Positions 1 to 8,444 are shown, counted from the stretch's first letter. The stretch is 64,000 nucleotides of DNA from JAYODW01 sp038116745 (GCA_038116745.1 JAYODW010000024.1:1-64000), one strand, 5' to 3'. A program made the numbers and translations. The notes: a model not told the origin generated them from the letters alone.

Positions 1-455
1 CCGATGCGTAACGCCTGCTTTTGCTCCTCGGTGAGGTTCTGGAGATCGTCCTGATCCTGCAGGTAATCCAAACCACGTCCCTTCACATAGACCATCGCCC
101 AGGCGGAATGAAGGTAGGGGCGCGTTGTTGCGGCCAGCTCAAAGTTTTCAACCACTCCCATCACCAGGTCGCATTTATAGCTTCCATCGTCCGTTTCGTT
201 GTTTCGGAGCGTGTTACGGATGAAACCAATGCGCTGAGGGAACCACTCGAATTCGAGCGGCAAGCCAAGCTTTTGTGCGAATAGCTCCGCAATCCGGTTC
301 TCATATCCACGTTTCTCCCTATCCGAAGTCGGCAGACTATAGGGGTCAGCGCAGACCCTTAAAGCCGCCCGGACAGGGGCATCGTCGGCCCAGCCCCTCG
401 CCGCGACGCAGGTTGAAAGTATGAAAATGAGAGTGCTAATCAAAGAACGTGTCAT
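1..455 (-). CDS. Quinoprotein dehydrogenase-associated periplasmic substrate-binding protein (XoxJ/MoxJ-like), 3' end outside window
   Basis: Partial gene: ATG at 455, reading off the left edge after about 151 codons. The protein opens with a hydrophobic signal peptide (residues about 1-23, ending in an Ala-Arg-Gly-Trp-Ala-Asp stretch). It continues as a bacterial solute-binding protein fold; the start of the mature part carries an LRVCADPYSLP-type segment followed by a YENRIAELFA stretch. Family knowledge: such proteins sit next to PQQ alcohol dehydrogenases of the mxaF/xoxF type, and XoxJ/MxaJ is thought to help assemble or activate the dehydrogenase rather than import a nutrient. Here it follows pseudoazurin by about 65 bp on the same strand, downstream of xoxF, which fits that role. 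The call rests on the N-terminal third and on neighbourhood; an ordinary amino-acid-binding protein cannot be fully excluded. Confidence 0.8.
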   Translation of the reverse strand, partial: MTRSLISTLIFILSTCVAARGWADDAPVRAALRVCADPYSLPTSDREKRGYENRIAELFAQKLGLPLEFEWFPQRIGFIRNTLRNNETDDGSYKCDLVMGVVENFELAATTRPYLHSAWAMVYVKGRGLDYLQDQDDLQNLTEEQKQALRI

Positions 456-520
456 GCGGGTCCTCACGCCTTGAGTGCCGTAACTCGAAGAGTCATTTTT
501 TTGACTGCTGTTTAACCCCA

Positions 521-973
521 CTAGCGCTCCATCAGAGCCTTGTCCAATTTCTTCAGAGCGCGATTGACCATATTTTTTCCAACCTTGACGGTACCGAGCT
601 TACCGACAAGGTCGTCAAAATTAGCCGGCCGTTTCGCATCCCCGATGACGACGACACCAACCATGCCAGTTGTGATGTGAGGGTTGCACTTGAAGACATA
701 AGCGCCCTCTTTTTCGAGAGTTACCGTGAAACTCTCCTCGCCGAGTTTCGACTTCCAAGGTTCAGCACCCTCGGGCAACATGCCGTCTATGACCTGCGTG
801 TCGTGCCCCGTCATGTTCTTGAATCGGATAGTGTCGCCGGGCATGGCAAACGTGACCAGAGGCTTCCATTGCGTCACCACTCCCTGCACAACGTGCTCTG
901 CCGCCGTCGCACCTAAAGTGTACGCCGTCAGAGCCAACAGTGTTACCAGCCGCTGTGTTGTGAACATCGTCAT
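521..973 (-). CDS. Pseudoazurin-like type I copper protein
   Basis: A 150-residue periplasmic electron carrier. Residues 1-25 form a signal peptide ending in an Ala-Thr-Ala-Ala motif. The cupredoxin domain follows, and the four expected type I copper ligands are visible: His57 in MTGHDTQ, then Cys96, His99 and Met104 in the CNPHITTGM loop, with the C-x2-H-x4-M spacing of pseudoazurin. The Lys-rich C-terminal tail is also pseudoazurin-like. The start has AGGGAG four bases upstream; a second ATG lies two codons downstream. It lies between xoxF and the xoxJ-like gene, so the likely job is to accept electrons from the PQQ dehydrogenase or pass them on. That role is inference; the fold and copper site are read directly. 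Confidence 0.9.
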   Translation of the reverse strand: MTMFTTQRLVTLLALTAYTLGATAAEHVVQGVVTQWKPLVTFAMPGDTIRFKNMTGHDTQVIDGMLPEGAEPWKSKLGEESFTVTLEKEGAYVFKCNPHITTGMVGVVVIGDAKRPANFDDLVGKLGTVKVGKNMVNRALKKLDKALMER

Positions 974-1075
974 TTGTCTCCCTTTACATACTCATCAATG
1001 GTCGGTCTGCCGCCGAACCCGAGTCCAGCCACATGCCTTATGGGTATTGTACAAGCCTCTCCGTGAACGCCGCCT

Positions 1076-1100
1076 GAACAGATATTTTTCCAATCTGTTC
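1076..1100. promoter_or_regulatory. Inverted repeat upstream of pseudoazurin, candidate operator
   Basis: Two perfect 8-base arms, GAACAGAT at 1076-1083 and ATCTGTTC at 1093-1100, are separated by 9 bases. The repeat lies about 105 bp upstream of the pseudoazurin start and downstream of the xoxF terminator, where a separate promoter for pseudoazurin and xoxJ would be expected. No convincing -35/-10 pair was found with it, so the regulatory role is a guess. Confidence 0.3.
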
Positions 1101-1240
1101 CGCGAAACCTTCTCAATCGACGGGCAGCTGTAAGTCATCTACGTCATTGTCGACGCGCGGGATCAGTTTTCTCAGCTCGGGCGTCTTCCCTCCAGGCGCC
1201 GCGTCAACCAAGCGTCTTCGAGGCTCACTTTGGTCAAGGC

Positions 1241-1278
1241 AAAAAAAATCCGGCTCCCTCCGCAGGAGAGAGCCGGAT
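1241..1278 (-). terminator. Rho-independent terminator after xoxF
   Basis: On the minus strand a nine-base-pair perfect stem (1248-1256 with 1270-1278) continues, after one mismatch, into four more pairs closing a three-base loop. It is followed directly by a run of eight T residues (A run at 1241-1248 on the plus strand). It lies 48 bp beyond the xoxF stop codon and is the best intrinsic terminator in the window. It should separate most xoxF transcripts from the pseudoazurin and xoxJ genes. Confidence 0.9.
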
Positions 1279-1325
1279 GCCAGTAAAGGCTACCGTGGAA
1301 CGGCGCCCCTCATGACTTACTCAGC

Positions 1326-3188
1326 TTAGGGCAGGCTGAAGACGCTGAGCACGCCACCGAGACGGGTATAGCTACCCAGTCCCTTGTACGCGCCCACAGC
1401 TCCAAGGCCATCAGTATCGTTGATCAGGCCAGCGGCCATACCAATGCCGGCCCAGCCGCCAACACCCGAAAGGACGCCGACGTACTGCTTGCCGCCGTGA
1501 CCCCAGGAATTAACGTTGCCGATGATGCCGGAAGGCGTCTTGAACTTCCAAAGCAGCTTGCCGCTCTTAGCGTCGATCGCCTTGAGGTGGCCGTCAAGCG
1601 TACCGTAGAAGACGACATCGCCAGCCGTAGCCAGGGCACCACTCCATACAGAGAAGCGCTCCGGAATCGACCAGACGATCTTGCCCTTGTCAGCATCCCA
1701 GGCAATGAAGTTGCCCAGGTTGTTGTTGTCAGCGTTGTTGCCGAACTCCGGTCCTGGAGACACGCGACCCGCCGGGAACATGCTGAGTACAGCATTCACG
1801 TAGGGCTGACCAGCAACATACTCACCACCGGATACTGGCTCGTAGTTCATGCAGACGTGGTTCGTCGGCACGTAAAACAGACCAGTGCGCGGGCTGTAAG
1901 CAGCAGGCTGCTGGTCTTTTGACCCCAGAGCCGCCGGGCAGATGTTGGTGGAGTTGGTGTCTTCGCCGTTGTGGTGCGTGGAGTACTGTGCCACGACCTG
2001 CGGACGACCCGTCTTCATGTCAACGTGGGTAGCCCAGTTGACCGCAGGGTCGTACTTCTCAGCGACCAGAAGGGCGCCGTTGGTACGGTCCAGCGTATAG
2101 CCGAAGCCGTTACGGTCGAAGTGCACCAGCGCTTTTGTATCCTTGCCGCCCACTTTCATGTCGGCCAGGATCATCTCGTTGATGCCGTCGTAGTCCCACT
2201 CATCATGCGGCGTCATCTGGTAGACCCAGTGAGCCATACCGGTGTCGACGTCGCGCGAGAAGATCGACATGGACCACTTGTTGTCGCCGGGGCGTACAAC
2301 CGGGTTCCAGGTCGACGGGTTGCCGGTTCCGTAGTAGAGCGCGTTACGCTCTTTGTCGTACGGCCACCAGCCCCAGGTGGAGCCACCGCCGATCTTCCAC
2401 TGGTCGCCTTTCCAGGTCTTCAGTGAAGAGTCTGCACCGACTGCCTGACCCATGGACGTGGTCTTCGCCGGGTCGAACAGCATATCGCTATCGGGTCCCA
2501 TCGAATAAGCACGCCACACGCGCTTGCCGGTCTTCAGGTCGTAAGCGTTGATCCAGCAACGCACGCCGAACTCAGCACCCGAGATACCCGTGATGACTTT
2601 GTCTTTCATCACGTGGGGCGCATTGGTGTTCGTCTGACCGAGCTTCGGATCACCATTTTTCACAGACCAGACCAGTTCACCCGACTTGGCATTCAAAGCC
2701 ACCAGAGTCGTGTCGGCTTGCTGCAGCAGAATTTTGCCGTCGCCATAGCCGAGACCGCGATTAACCGTGTCGCAGCACATGACCGGAACGGTTTCGTCAT
2801 AGTCCTGAACAGGAACGTATTCCCACACAATCTCGAGGTTGTCGAGGTTGATAGCGAAGACGTTGTTCGGAAACGCTGCATGGATATACAGCGTGTCGTG
2901 CGACAGACCTGTCGCAGACCCCGGCAGGACGAGCGGTCCACCTTCGTGTCCACGCAGGACACCGGTGGAGAACGTCCACGCCGCCTGGAGCTTGTGCGCG
3001 TTCTCGGCGTTGATTTGATTCAACTCCGTGTAGCGCCAGTTCCAGTAATTACCACCAGGGAAAGCCCAGTAGTTGGGGTCTTGCATAAGCTTCTCGAGTT
3101 CAGCGTTTGCGGACACCTGAGCGGTACCAGCAACAGCGACCAGAGAGGCTGCCGCAATGAGCCATCGTTTGACCGATGCTTTTCTCAT
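1326..3188 (-). CDS. xoxF: Lanthanide-dependent PQQ methanol dehydrogenase XoxF
   Basis: A 620-residue periplasmic quinoprotein that oxidises methanol or related primary alcohols. The signal peptide covers residues 1-28. The eight-bladed propeller carries the vicinal disulfide Cys138-Cys139 of the PQQ site. In the WDYD motif Asp332 is the catalytic Asp, and Asp334 is the extra Asp that coordinates a lanthanide; calcium-type MxaF has Ala there. The ATG at 3188 is preceded by AAGGAGGAGG; a GTG six codons further upstream would place this ribosome site inside the gene, so it was rejected. Length matches XoxF (about 600). The gene is followed by a strong terminator, then pseudoazurin and a xoxJ-like gene. 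No mxaI or xoxG is visible, so the electron acceptor may be the pseudoazurin. Confidence 0.95.
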   Translation of the reverse strand: MRKASVKRWLIAAASLVAVAGTAQVSANAELEKLMQDPNYWAFPGGNYWNWRYTELNQINAENAHKLQAAWTFSTGVLRGHEGGPLVLPGSATGLSHDTLYIHAAFPNNVFAINLDNLEIVWEYVPVQDYDETVPVMCCDTVNRGLGYGDGKILLQQADTTLVALNAKSGELVWSVKNGDPKLGQTNTNAPHVMKDKVITGISGAEFGVRCWINAYDLKTGKRVWRAYSMGPDSDMLFDPAKTTSMGQAVGADSSLKTWKGDQWKIGGGSTWGWWPYDKERNALYYGTGNPSTWNPVVRPGDNKWSMSIFSRDVDTGMAHWVYQMTPHDEWDYDGINEMILADMKVGGKDTKALVHFDRNGFGYTLDRTNGALLVAEKYDPAVNWATHVDMKTGRPQVVAQYSTHHNGEDTNSTNICPAALGSKDQQPAAYSPRTGLFYVPTNHVCMNYEPVSGGEYVAGQPYVNAVLSMFPAGRVSPGPEFGNNADNNNLGNFIAWDADKGKIVWSIPERFSVWSGALATAGDVVFYGTLDGHLKAIDAKSGKLLWKFKTPSGIIGNVNSWGHGGKQYVGVLSGVGGWAGIGMAAGLINDTDGLGAVGAYKGLGSYTRLGGVLSVFSLP

Positions 3189-3219
3189 GACCTCCTCCTT
3201 ACACACTTTTTTCTATAAA

Positions 3220-3233
3220 CAATCACGTGATTG
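3220..3233. promoter_or_regulatory. 14-bp palindrome upstream of xoxF, candidate operator
   Basis: A perfect palindrome, CAATCACGTGATTG, is centred about 38 bp upstream of the xoxF ATG. On the minus strand it is followed at once by TTTATAG (3211-3217), which could serve as a -10 element, so the palindrome would lie in the promoter spacer. XoxF genes are commonly regulated by lanthanides and alcohols. A regulator site here is plausible but unproven. Confidence 0.4.
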
Positions 3234-3644
3234 ATCTCTTCGCTGTTTAGACTCCCCGCCGGCCCGAGATCAGAAGCCGGCGCAGAGTATTCAGGAAAAT
3301 CAGTCGGGGACGATGAGCCGCATTGGCACTGAAGGCGCGGCCGCTGAGGCAGATGCGATAGGACGCGGTCAATGGTGCTTCACCCCTCTCGGCCACTGCT
3401 GGCGGTCTTCAATGACCGTCGGGCTTGTTCGTCGCAGTAGCGCGTTGCTAATTCAGTGTCTCGCGTCTCTCTCCTGACGCGACACATTTCTCCCGTGACC
3501 ACACCATCTCACGAGCGCAGGACGAGGCTTTCAGCCACGTTGTTGTTGTCCTGCAGCCGTAGGTTATGAAAATTTCCAAGGGTGAGCAACAGGATGTCGT
3601 GACTCCTGGCGCGTTATGGATTTGCCGTCTCCTTCAACGCCCGG
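3234..3644. other. Intergenic region between xoxF and the secreted Cys protein gene
   Basis: About 410 bp without a supportable gene on either strand. Beyond the palindrome next to xoxF, no clear promoter hexamers, terminator or repeat was recognised. It presumably holds upstream regulatory sequence of xoxF. Confidence 0.4.
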
Positions 3645-4055
3645 TCAGTTCGTTGCGGGCGCCGTACCTTTTACCGCACGCTTGATGCTGTCAGGCCCAG
3701 CCGGCTTGGCGGACCGCTTCGACCCAACGAAACATCGCTTCTTGGCGTCAGCACGAGCCGCATCGAGTTTGCTAACCAGTTCCTCTGCCCGCTCGCTGTC
3801 GCGAAACAGTCCGCCTCGCTCTCCGGGCATGCGTTTGTAAATCTCAAACGTGCGCGCTTCAGTAAAGTCATCAAACGAGACCTGCTGCGCGATGACGTCA
3901 ATCTCGCATGAGCACGCGTACATGTTATCGACGTTCTGGCCGCCGTTGGTTTTCATGCACGTTAAAACATGGTCCACCCGCTCCAGAGTCGGGTATTCAT
4001 TTGCAACAGCGGCGGTAGAGCCTAGCGCCGTAATAAGCAGCATTATTCGAAACAC
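3645..4055 (-). CDS. Small secreted Cys-containing protein of unknown function
   Basis: A 136-residue protein with a signal peptide (residues 1-18, ending AAVANE). The mature part has a conserved-looking ERVDHVLTCM segment, then YACSCEIDVIA with a C-x-C pair, an acidic FDDFTEARTFE stretch, GERGGLFRD, and a final Cys in KKRCFVG before a Lys/Pro-rich tail. Similar small proteins accompany quinoprotein alcohol dehydrogenase genes, as far as I recall, which would fit its place upstream of xoxF on the same strand. No enzymatic motif is visible. Function is unknown; a role as an accessory or redox factor for periplasmic alcohol oxidation is inference from location and cysteines only. Confidence 0.7.
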   Translation of the reverse strand: MFRIMLLITALGSTAAVANEYPTLERVDHVLTCMKTNGGQNVDNMYACSCEIDVIAQQVSFDDFTEARTFEIYKRMPGERGGLFRDSERAEELVSKLDAARADAKKRCFVGSKRSAKPAGPDSIKRAVKGTAPATN

Positions 4056-4100
4056 TAATCGTCTCCCGGCGATTCGGAGGAATCTTGCTTTGGTTAAAGT

Positions 4101-5333
4101 CTATTGATGCGGCAACTCGGACACTCTACGCCGAAACTGATGGCGCTGGATCACCTCCTGAAACAGCTCGTACTGCCCCTGGCTGGTCGCCTTCCAGCTG
4201 AACTGCTCGGCGTAGCGTCTGGTCTCGGCCCGGTCAGGCGGGTTGGCGAAGAGGCGCCGTACACCAGCTTCGATACCGGCAGCTGAACGATCCTCAATTA
4301 GGACACCTGCTGCCGGCGAGGCCACCACTTCCGGCGTTCCCCAGACTGCGGTTGCCACCACGGGTGTCCCGCAGGCCATGGACTCGAGAAGCACGTTTGC
4401 CCAGCCTTCCCGGCTGGAGGCGAGCACTAGGGCGTCGGCTGCAGAGTAGTACCATCGAAGTTCGGCCTGAGGGACAGCTCCCTCAAAACGCACGCGCTCC
4501 TGAATTCCCAGGTCACGCGCTATTTTCTTCAGGGCATGCTCCTCGGGGCCATCCCCCAGGAGCAGCAACTGCCAGTCGGCTGGCAACGCAGCGAGCGCCT
4601 GCAACGTCAGGTGGTTACCCTTTCGCTCAATGAGATGTCCAACGGAGAGCAGCACCTTGGGGCCCACTCTGAGCCGGGCCTTCGACTCGAGAACAGATTC
4701 AGGCGAAAAAATTTCCGTATCTACCCCGTTTCGAAGCGTCGCTGTCCTCTCTGCAGGCGCGCCAAGGTCCACTGCCGCCGCCCTAAGCGCATCACAAACC
4801 CCGACGGTTGCGTCAAATCGAGGCAAACCCCAGCGAATGAATGCACGAGGGAGGGCAGAGTGCGGCAGCAAACTGAGATCATTGCCGCGAGCGGTCACCA
4901 CGACGGGTAAATCGAATTCACGACCGAGAAGCAAGGCAGCGACACCGTCAGGGTAAACGTAGTGCGCGTCTATGATGTCGAAGCGCGGCCTCGCGCTAAT
5001 CAAGCGCCTGACGTGGCCGCGCATCGCCGAATACAGCAGCCACGGCGCCACCCGCCAAGAAACGCGAGGGACGACGGGATATCGTGGATGAGCAACCTGA
5101 AAACCATGACGCTTCTCTCGCTGAGGAACCCGGGCTAACGTACCCCAGGTGCCAAAGCGCGGCGATCTCAGTGGGAACCATGGGACAGGGGCAACGACCT
5201 CTGCCTCAACCGGGCAGTCGGCAACCAGGTTGCGCAGACGGTTTTCAACGAAAATACCGTGGCGCGGCTGCTCGACGTTGGGATAAAGGGTTGAGAAAAG
5301 CAGCGTGCGGATTGTAGCGCTGTTGGAAGCCAT
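4101..5333 (-). CDS. Glycosyltransferase family 4
   Basis: A 410-residue cytoplasmic GT-B glycosyltransferase. The N-terminal domain starts with TLLFSTLYPNVEQPRHGIFVENRL, typical of GT4 enzymes of polysaccharide loci. The C-terminal nucleotide-sugar domain has SVGHLIERKGN and the E-x7-E element in REGWANVLLES, followed by MACGTPVVAT. The ATG at 5333 is used; a TTG four codons upstream is possible, and neither has a strong ribosome site. It diverges from galE, with a 123-bp gap that must hold both promoters. Together with galE and the XrtA genes it probably adds a sugar to the exopolysaccharide. The donor and acceptor cannot be told from sequence. Confidence 0.88.
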   Translation of the reverse strand: MASNSATIRTLLFSTLYPNVEQPRHGIFVENRLRNLVADCPVEAEVVAPVPWFPLRSPRFGTWGTLARVPQREKRHGFQVAHPRYPVVPRVSWRVAPWLLYSAMRGHVRRLISARPRFDIIDAHYVYPDGVAALLLGREFDLPVVVTARGNDLSLLPHSALPRAFIRWGLPRFDATVGVCDALRAAAVDLGAPAERTATLRNGVDTEIFSPESVLESKARLRVGPKVLLSVGHLIERKGNHLTLQALAALPADWQLLLLGDGPEEHALKKIARDLGIQERVRFEGAVPQAELRWYYSAADALVLASSREGWANVLLESMACGTPVVATAVWGTPEVVASPAAGVLIEDRSAAGIEAGVRRLFANPPDRAETRRYAEQFSWKATSQGQYELFQEVIQRHQFRRRVSELPHQ

Positions 5334-5456
5334 CTTTCGTTTCAACAGAGGATGCCGGGGACTCGTCGCGCTCTGACCAAGGAGGCGGCCAAAAGCCTAC
5401 AGCCGCACCGTCGAATTCGCTAGAGTTATCCTCGCGAGCCACCAAGGGAGCATGCC

Positions 5457-6455
5457 TTGAAAAAAGTCCTGGTCACCGGGGGTGCCGGCTATATCGGTAG
5501 CCATGTCGTCAAACTGCTCGGGGAGGCTGGCTGGGAGCCGGTTTCTCTCGACAATCTAAGCAAGGGAAATCGGGAGGCAGTTCTTTACGGCAAGCTGGCG
5601 GTAGGCGAAACCGGAGACTCTGCGCTCGTAACTCATCTGCTGCGGGAACACGGAATAGACACTGTGCTGCACTTTGCCGCCTTCACCATCGTCCCCGAGT
5701 CAGTTGCAGATCCGCTGAAGTACTACCAGAACAACACCGTGAACACGATGCGTCTGTTGCAGAGTTGCGTGGAATGCGGGGTGAAACAGTTCGTTTTTTC
5801 ATCCACCGCGGCGGTGTATGGCAACGCAGAAAGCGGCGTGTGCGCAGAGATTTCACCCACCGCGCCCATCAACCCGTACGGCCAATCCAAGCTCATGAGC
5901 GAGCAGGTACTGCGCGACGTCTGCGCCGCGCACGGCATGCGCGCCGTAGTGCTACGCTACTTCAACGTCGCGGGCAGCGACCCTGATGGAGAAATCGGGC
6001 AATCCACACCGGGGTCCACCCTGTTGCTCAAGGTCGCAGCGGAGGTTGCCACAGGAAAACGAGATTCGCTCCGCATCTTCGGCACTGACTACCCCACTCC
6101 GGATGGCACCGGGGTACGGGACTACATACACGTCACCGATCTCGCCCAGGCCCATCTCGATGCTCTCGGCTACCTAGAGTCCAATGGAGAGTCGACCACA
6201 CTGAACTGTGGTTATGGACACGGCTTCAGCGTGCGCGAAGTCATAGAGGTGGTCGAGAAAATTCTCGGCAGAAAGCTGAACGTTATCGAGGACCCGCGCC
6301 GCGCAGGGGACCCTGCACTCCTGATTGCCGAGGCCAATCGAATATCCGAAACCCTGGGCTGGCGACCGCGTTACGACGACCTCGAATTCATCGCCAGGAC
6401 CACGCTCGACTGGGAGCACAAGCTCGCGCAGCGCCCGGGGTATCTGGAAGCCTGA
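5457..6455 (+). CDS. galE: UDP-glucose 4-epimerase
   Basis: A 332-residue short-chain dehydrogenase-type epimerase that interconverts UDP-glucose and UDP-galactose (or the N-acetyl forms). The NAD-binding GGAGYIGSH motif lies at residues 8-16. The catalytic Tyr and Lys are in NPYGQSK, and the ARG-type C-terminal signature region RRAGDPALLIAEA is present. The only usable start is TTG at 5457, with AAGGGAG seven bases upstream; an ATG five bases earlier is out of frame and meets a stop at once. It lies nine bases ahead of the protease gene and opens the plus-strand arm of the exopolysaccharide locus, so it likely supplies an activated hexose for that polymer. Confidence 0.95.
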   Translation: MKKVLVTGGAGYIGSHVVKLLGEAGWEPVSLDNLSKGNREAVLYGKLAVGETGDSALVTHLLREHGIDTVLHFAAFTIVPESVADPLKYYQNNTVNTMRLLQSCVECGVKQFVFSSTAAVYGNAESGVCAEISPTAPINPYGQSKLMSEQVLRDVCAAHGMRAVVLRYFNVAGSDPDGEIGQSTPGSTLLLKVAAEVATGKRDSLRIFGTDYPTPDGTGVRDYIHVTDLAQAHLDALGYLESNGESTTLNCGYGHGFSVREVIEVVEKILGRKLNVIEDPRRAGDPALLIAEANRISETLGWRPRYDDLEFIARTTLDWEHKLAQRPGYLEA

Positions 6456-6463
6456 AACCCACA

Positions 6464-7291
6464 ATGCGTCACGCTTCTCTCGTTTTTACGCTCCTGCTGG
6501 GTCCGTTTACATCGCCTTCTGCAGAGTCCATTGCACTCCCGGACCTCATAGAGCGGGTAAAACCATCCATCGTCGGAGTTGGGACATACGCACCTCTGCG
6601 CAGGCCACGCGCCCAACTGCTCGGCACCGGGTTCGCCGTCATAGACGGGCGGCATATCGCCACAAATTTTCACGTGGTCGATAGGCTGCTGGACGACACG
6701 CAGCAGGAAATGCTGGTTGTTTTCGTTGGACGGGGTAAGGAAGTCGACTATCGCCCGGCCGAAGTAGCCCAGTCCGATCCGCGACATGACCTCGCCATCC
6801 TGTCCATCGAGGGCGAACCACTCGCGAGCTTAGCGCTGGCGCCGGGGGACCCGCCCCGTGAGGGCAGTCCGATCGCGTTCACGGGTTTCCCGATCGGCGC
6901 CATCCTGGGCCTCTATCCGGTGACCCATACCGGCATCGTTTCGTCTGTCACGCCGATCGCGATCCCGGCAAACAATCCGGGCGAGTTGTCCATCAACAGA
7001 CTCCTGGCGCTGAAAGAGCCTTATGACGTGCTGCAGCTTGACGCGACGGCCTACCCCGGAAACAGTGGCAGCCCCCTGTTCAGTCTCGACAGCGGCAAGG
7101 TCATCGGCGTTATCAGCCAGGTGCTGGTCAAGAGCACGAAGGAAAACGTGTTGAAGGATCCGTCGGCTATCACGTATGCGGTGCCAGTTAGCTTCCTCAA
7201 AATACTAGAACGTCAATCAGGACGCTTGAAAACAGAAACGTTCAGACCGGCAGTCGGAGTAAGGAACTTTGATATCCATGAAAAGCTTTAG
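6464..7291 (+). CDS. Secreted trypsin-like serine protease
   Basis: A 275-residue protein with a signal peptide (about residues 1-20) and an S1/DegP-type protease domain. The triad is readable: His70 in TNFHVV, Asp109 in RHDLAIL, Ser201 in GNSGSPL. No PDZ domain follows, so it is shorter than DegP/HtrA. It follows galE by nine bases and overlaps the next gene by 14 bases. Its 3' end has a diverged and broken second copy at 8279-8444, directly before the acyl-CoA ligase. Trypsin-like proteases occur in other exosortase loci; processing of surface or sorted proteins is a reasonable but unproven role. Confidence 0.88.
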   Translation: MRHASLVFTLLLGPFTSPSAESIALPDLIERVKPSIVGVGTYAPLRRPRAQLLGTGFAVIDGRHIATNFHVVDRLLDDTQQEMLVVFVGRGKEVDYRPAEVAQSDPRHDLAILSIEGEPLASLALAPGDPPREGSPIAFTGFPIGAILGLYPVTHTGIVSSVTPIAIPANNPGELSINRLLALKEPYDVLQLDATAYPGNSGSPLFSLDSGKVIGVISQVLVKSTKENVLKDPSAITYAVPVSFLKILERQSGRLKTETFRPAVGVRNFDIHEKL

Positions 7292-8255
7292 CCCCGAAAA
7301 TCCAATCCTAGTTATCGGCAGCGCTCGGTCGGGAACAACTTGGTTAGCGAAGCTGATAGACAGTCACCCAGCAATCCTCTATCGCCATGAGCCTGACTCC
7401 GTCACGTTAAGCGGAGGGGTGCCGTTCTTACCGGAAATCTCAGACTACAAAAATCTACAATCCAGCGCCAAGGGCTACTTCGACGCCCTCCTCGAAACCG
7501 GGTCTGCAAAGGCAAGCGGCACTGCACCGTTTTTTCACAAGACCTATCGTTCCAGCCTAGGACGAGCTGCCCTGATCCTGAATATTTACATAACGAGACT
7601 ATGGGAGCGGATGCCCTTGGCTAAACCGGAATTAGCCGTTTTTGATTTCCTGAAAAAAAAACTTAGATCACAGATCAGATACATGGTCAAGAGCGTTACT
7701 TCTCTATGGAGAACTGGTCTTTTCAGCTATGCCGTCCCGAGCTTGCGCATTGTCCACATAGTCCGGCATCAGTGCGCAGTCGTAGCGTCGTTTTTACGAG
7801 GCAACAGGTTGGGTTTGATGGACGGGAAAGCCTATGTGGCGAGCCTCGCAAGTACCCAAGAGTTTTCGAAATATACGCTTGATGCGTCGGAGCTTTTGGG
7901 CGCTCCAATCGAAACGCAGCTAGCGGCTAGCTGGATGTTGAATAACCAGAAAGTAAACGATGAGCTGCATGGGTCACCACAATACCTACTGGTCAAATAT
8001 GAAGATTTGGCAAGAAACCTCCCTAGCCAAGTAACAAATCTCTTCGGATTTCTAGACTTAGAGCAATCGGCAGAAACTGCTGCGTTCATTTCCGCGTTGC
8101 AGGCCAGCACTGCCACTTCTCCGCGTTATTTCAGTGTCCTACGCTCCCCCAAAAGCGCGCTAGGCACCTGGCGTAAAGAGCTGACGGACTTACAAATCGC
8201 TCGCATCCGCGACACGGTAATTCAGTGCCGTCTCGGACAGAATTACTTCTCCTAG
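7278..8255 (+). CDS. Sulfotransferase family protein
   Basis: A 325-residue PAPS-dependent sulfotransferase. The 5'-phosphosulfate loop RSGTTWL is at residues 17-23, followed by LIDSHPAILYRHEPDS. The 3'-phosphate element is in the RIVHIVRHQCAVVASFLRGN region. It should transfer sulfate from PAPS to a hydroxyl or amine, here probably on the exopolysaccharide. The ATG at 7278 has AAGGAAC ten bases upstream; a TTG at 7269 is possible. The gene is visibly richer in A+T than galE and the ligase, and it sits between an intact protease and the broken end of a second protease copy, which points to acquisition by recombination. No signal peptide was seen. Confidence 0.85.
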   Translation: MKSFSPENPILVIGSARSGTTWLAKLIDSHPAILYRHEPDSVTLSGGVPFLPEISDYKNLQSSAKGYFDALLETGSAKASGTAPFFHKTYRSSLGRAALILNIYITRLWERMPLAKPELAVFDFLKKKLRSQIRYMVKSVTSLWRTGLFSYAVPSLRIVHIVRHQCAVVASFLRGNRLGLMDGKAYVASLASTQEFSKYTLDASELLGAPIETQLAASWMLNNQKVNDELHGSPQYLLVKYEDLARNLPSQVTNLFGFLDLEQSAETAAFISALQASTATSPRYFSVLRSPKSALGTWRKELTDLQIARIRDTVIQCRLGQNYFS

Positions 8256-8278
8256 CAATGACGTTGTTGCTACTCAAT

Positions 8279-8444
8279 AAGACCTTTGGCGTTCTAGGCA
8301 GGGTGCTGAGTGCAGGGTAAGAAGGAAAACGTGCTAAGCAAAGCCTTCGCGATCACGTATGCATTGCCGGCGCGTGTTCTCAATCGGCTATCGCGAAAAT
8401 CCACCTCAAACCTGCGAATAACCTCCTTGGACCGCACAAAATGA
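8279..8444 (+). pseudogene. 3' remnant of a second trypsin-like protease gene
   Basis: The stretch encodes KKENVLSKAFAITYALP, which matches KENVLKDPSAITYAVP near the end of the intact protease (around 7140-7190), followed by a similar Leu-spaced tail. Upstream, in another frame, TFGVLGRVL matches KVIGVISQVL of the protease, so a frameshift separates the two parts; the downstream frame meets a stop at 8307. The remnant ends at a TGA that overlaps the ATG of the acyl-CoA ligase (ATGA at 8441-8444), as a functional upstream partner would. It therefore looks like the end of the original neighbour of the ligase. Confidence 0.65.
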
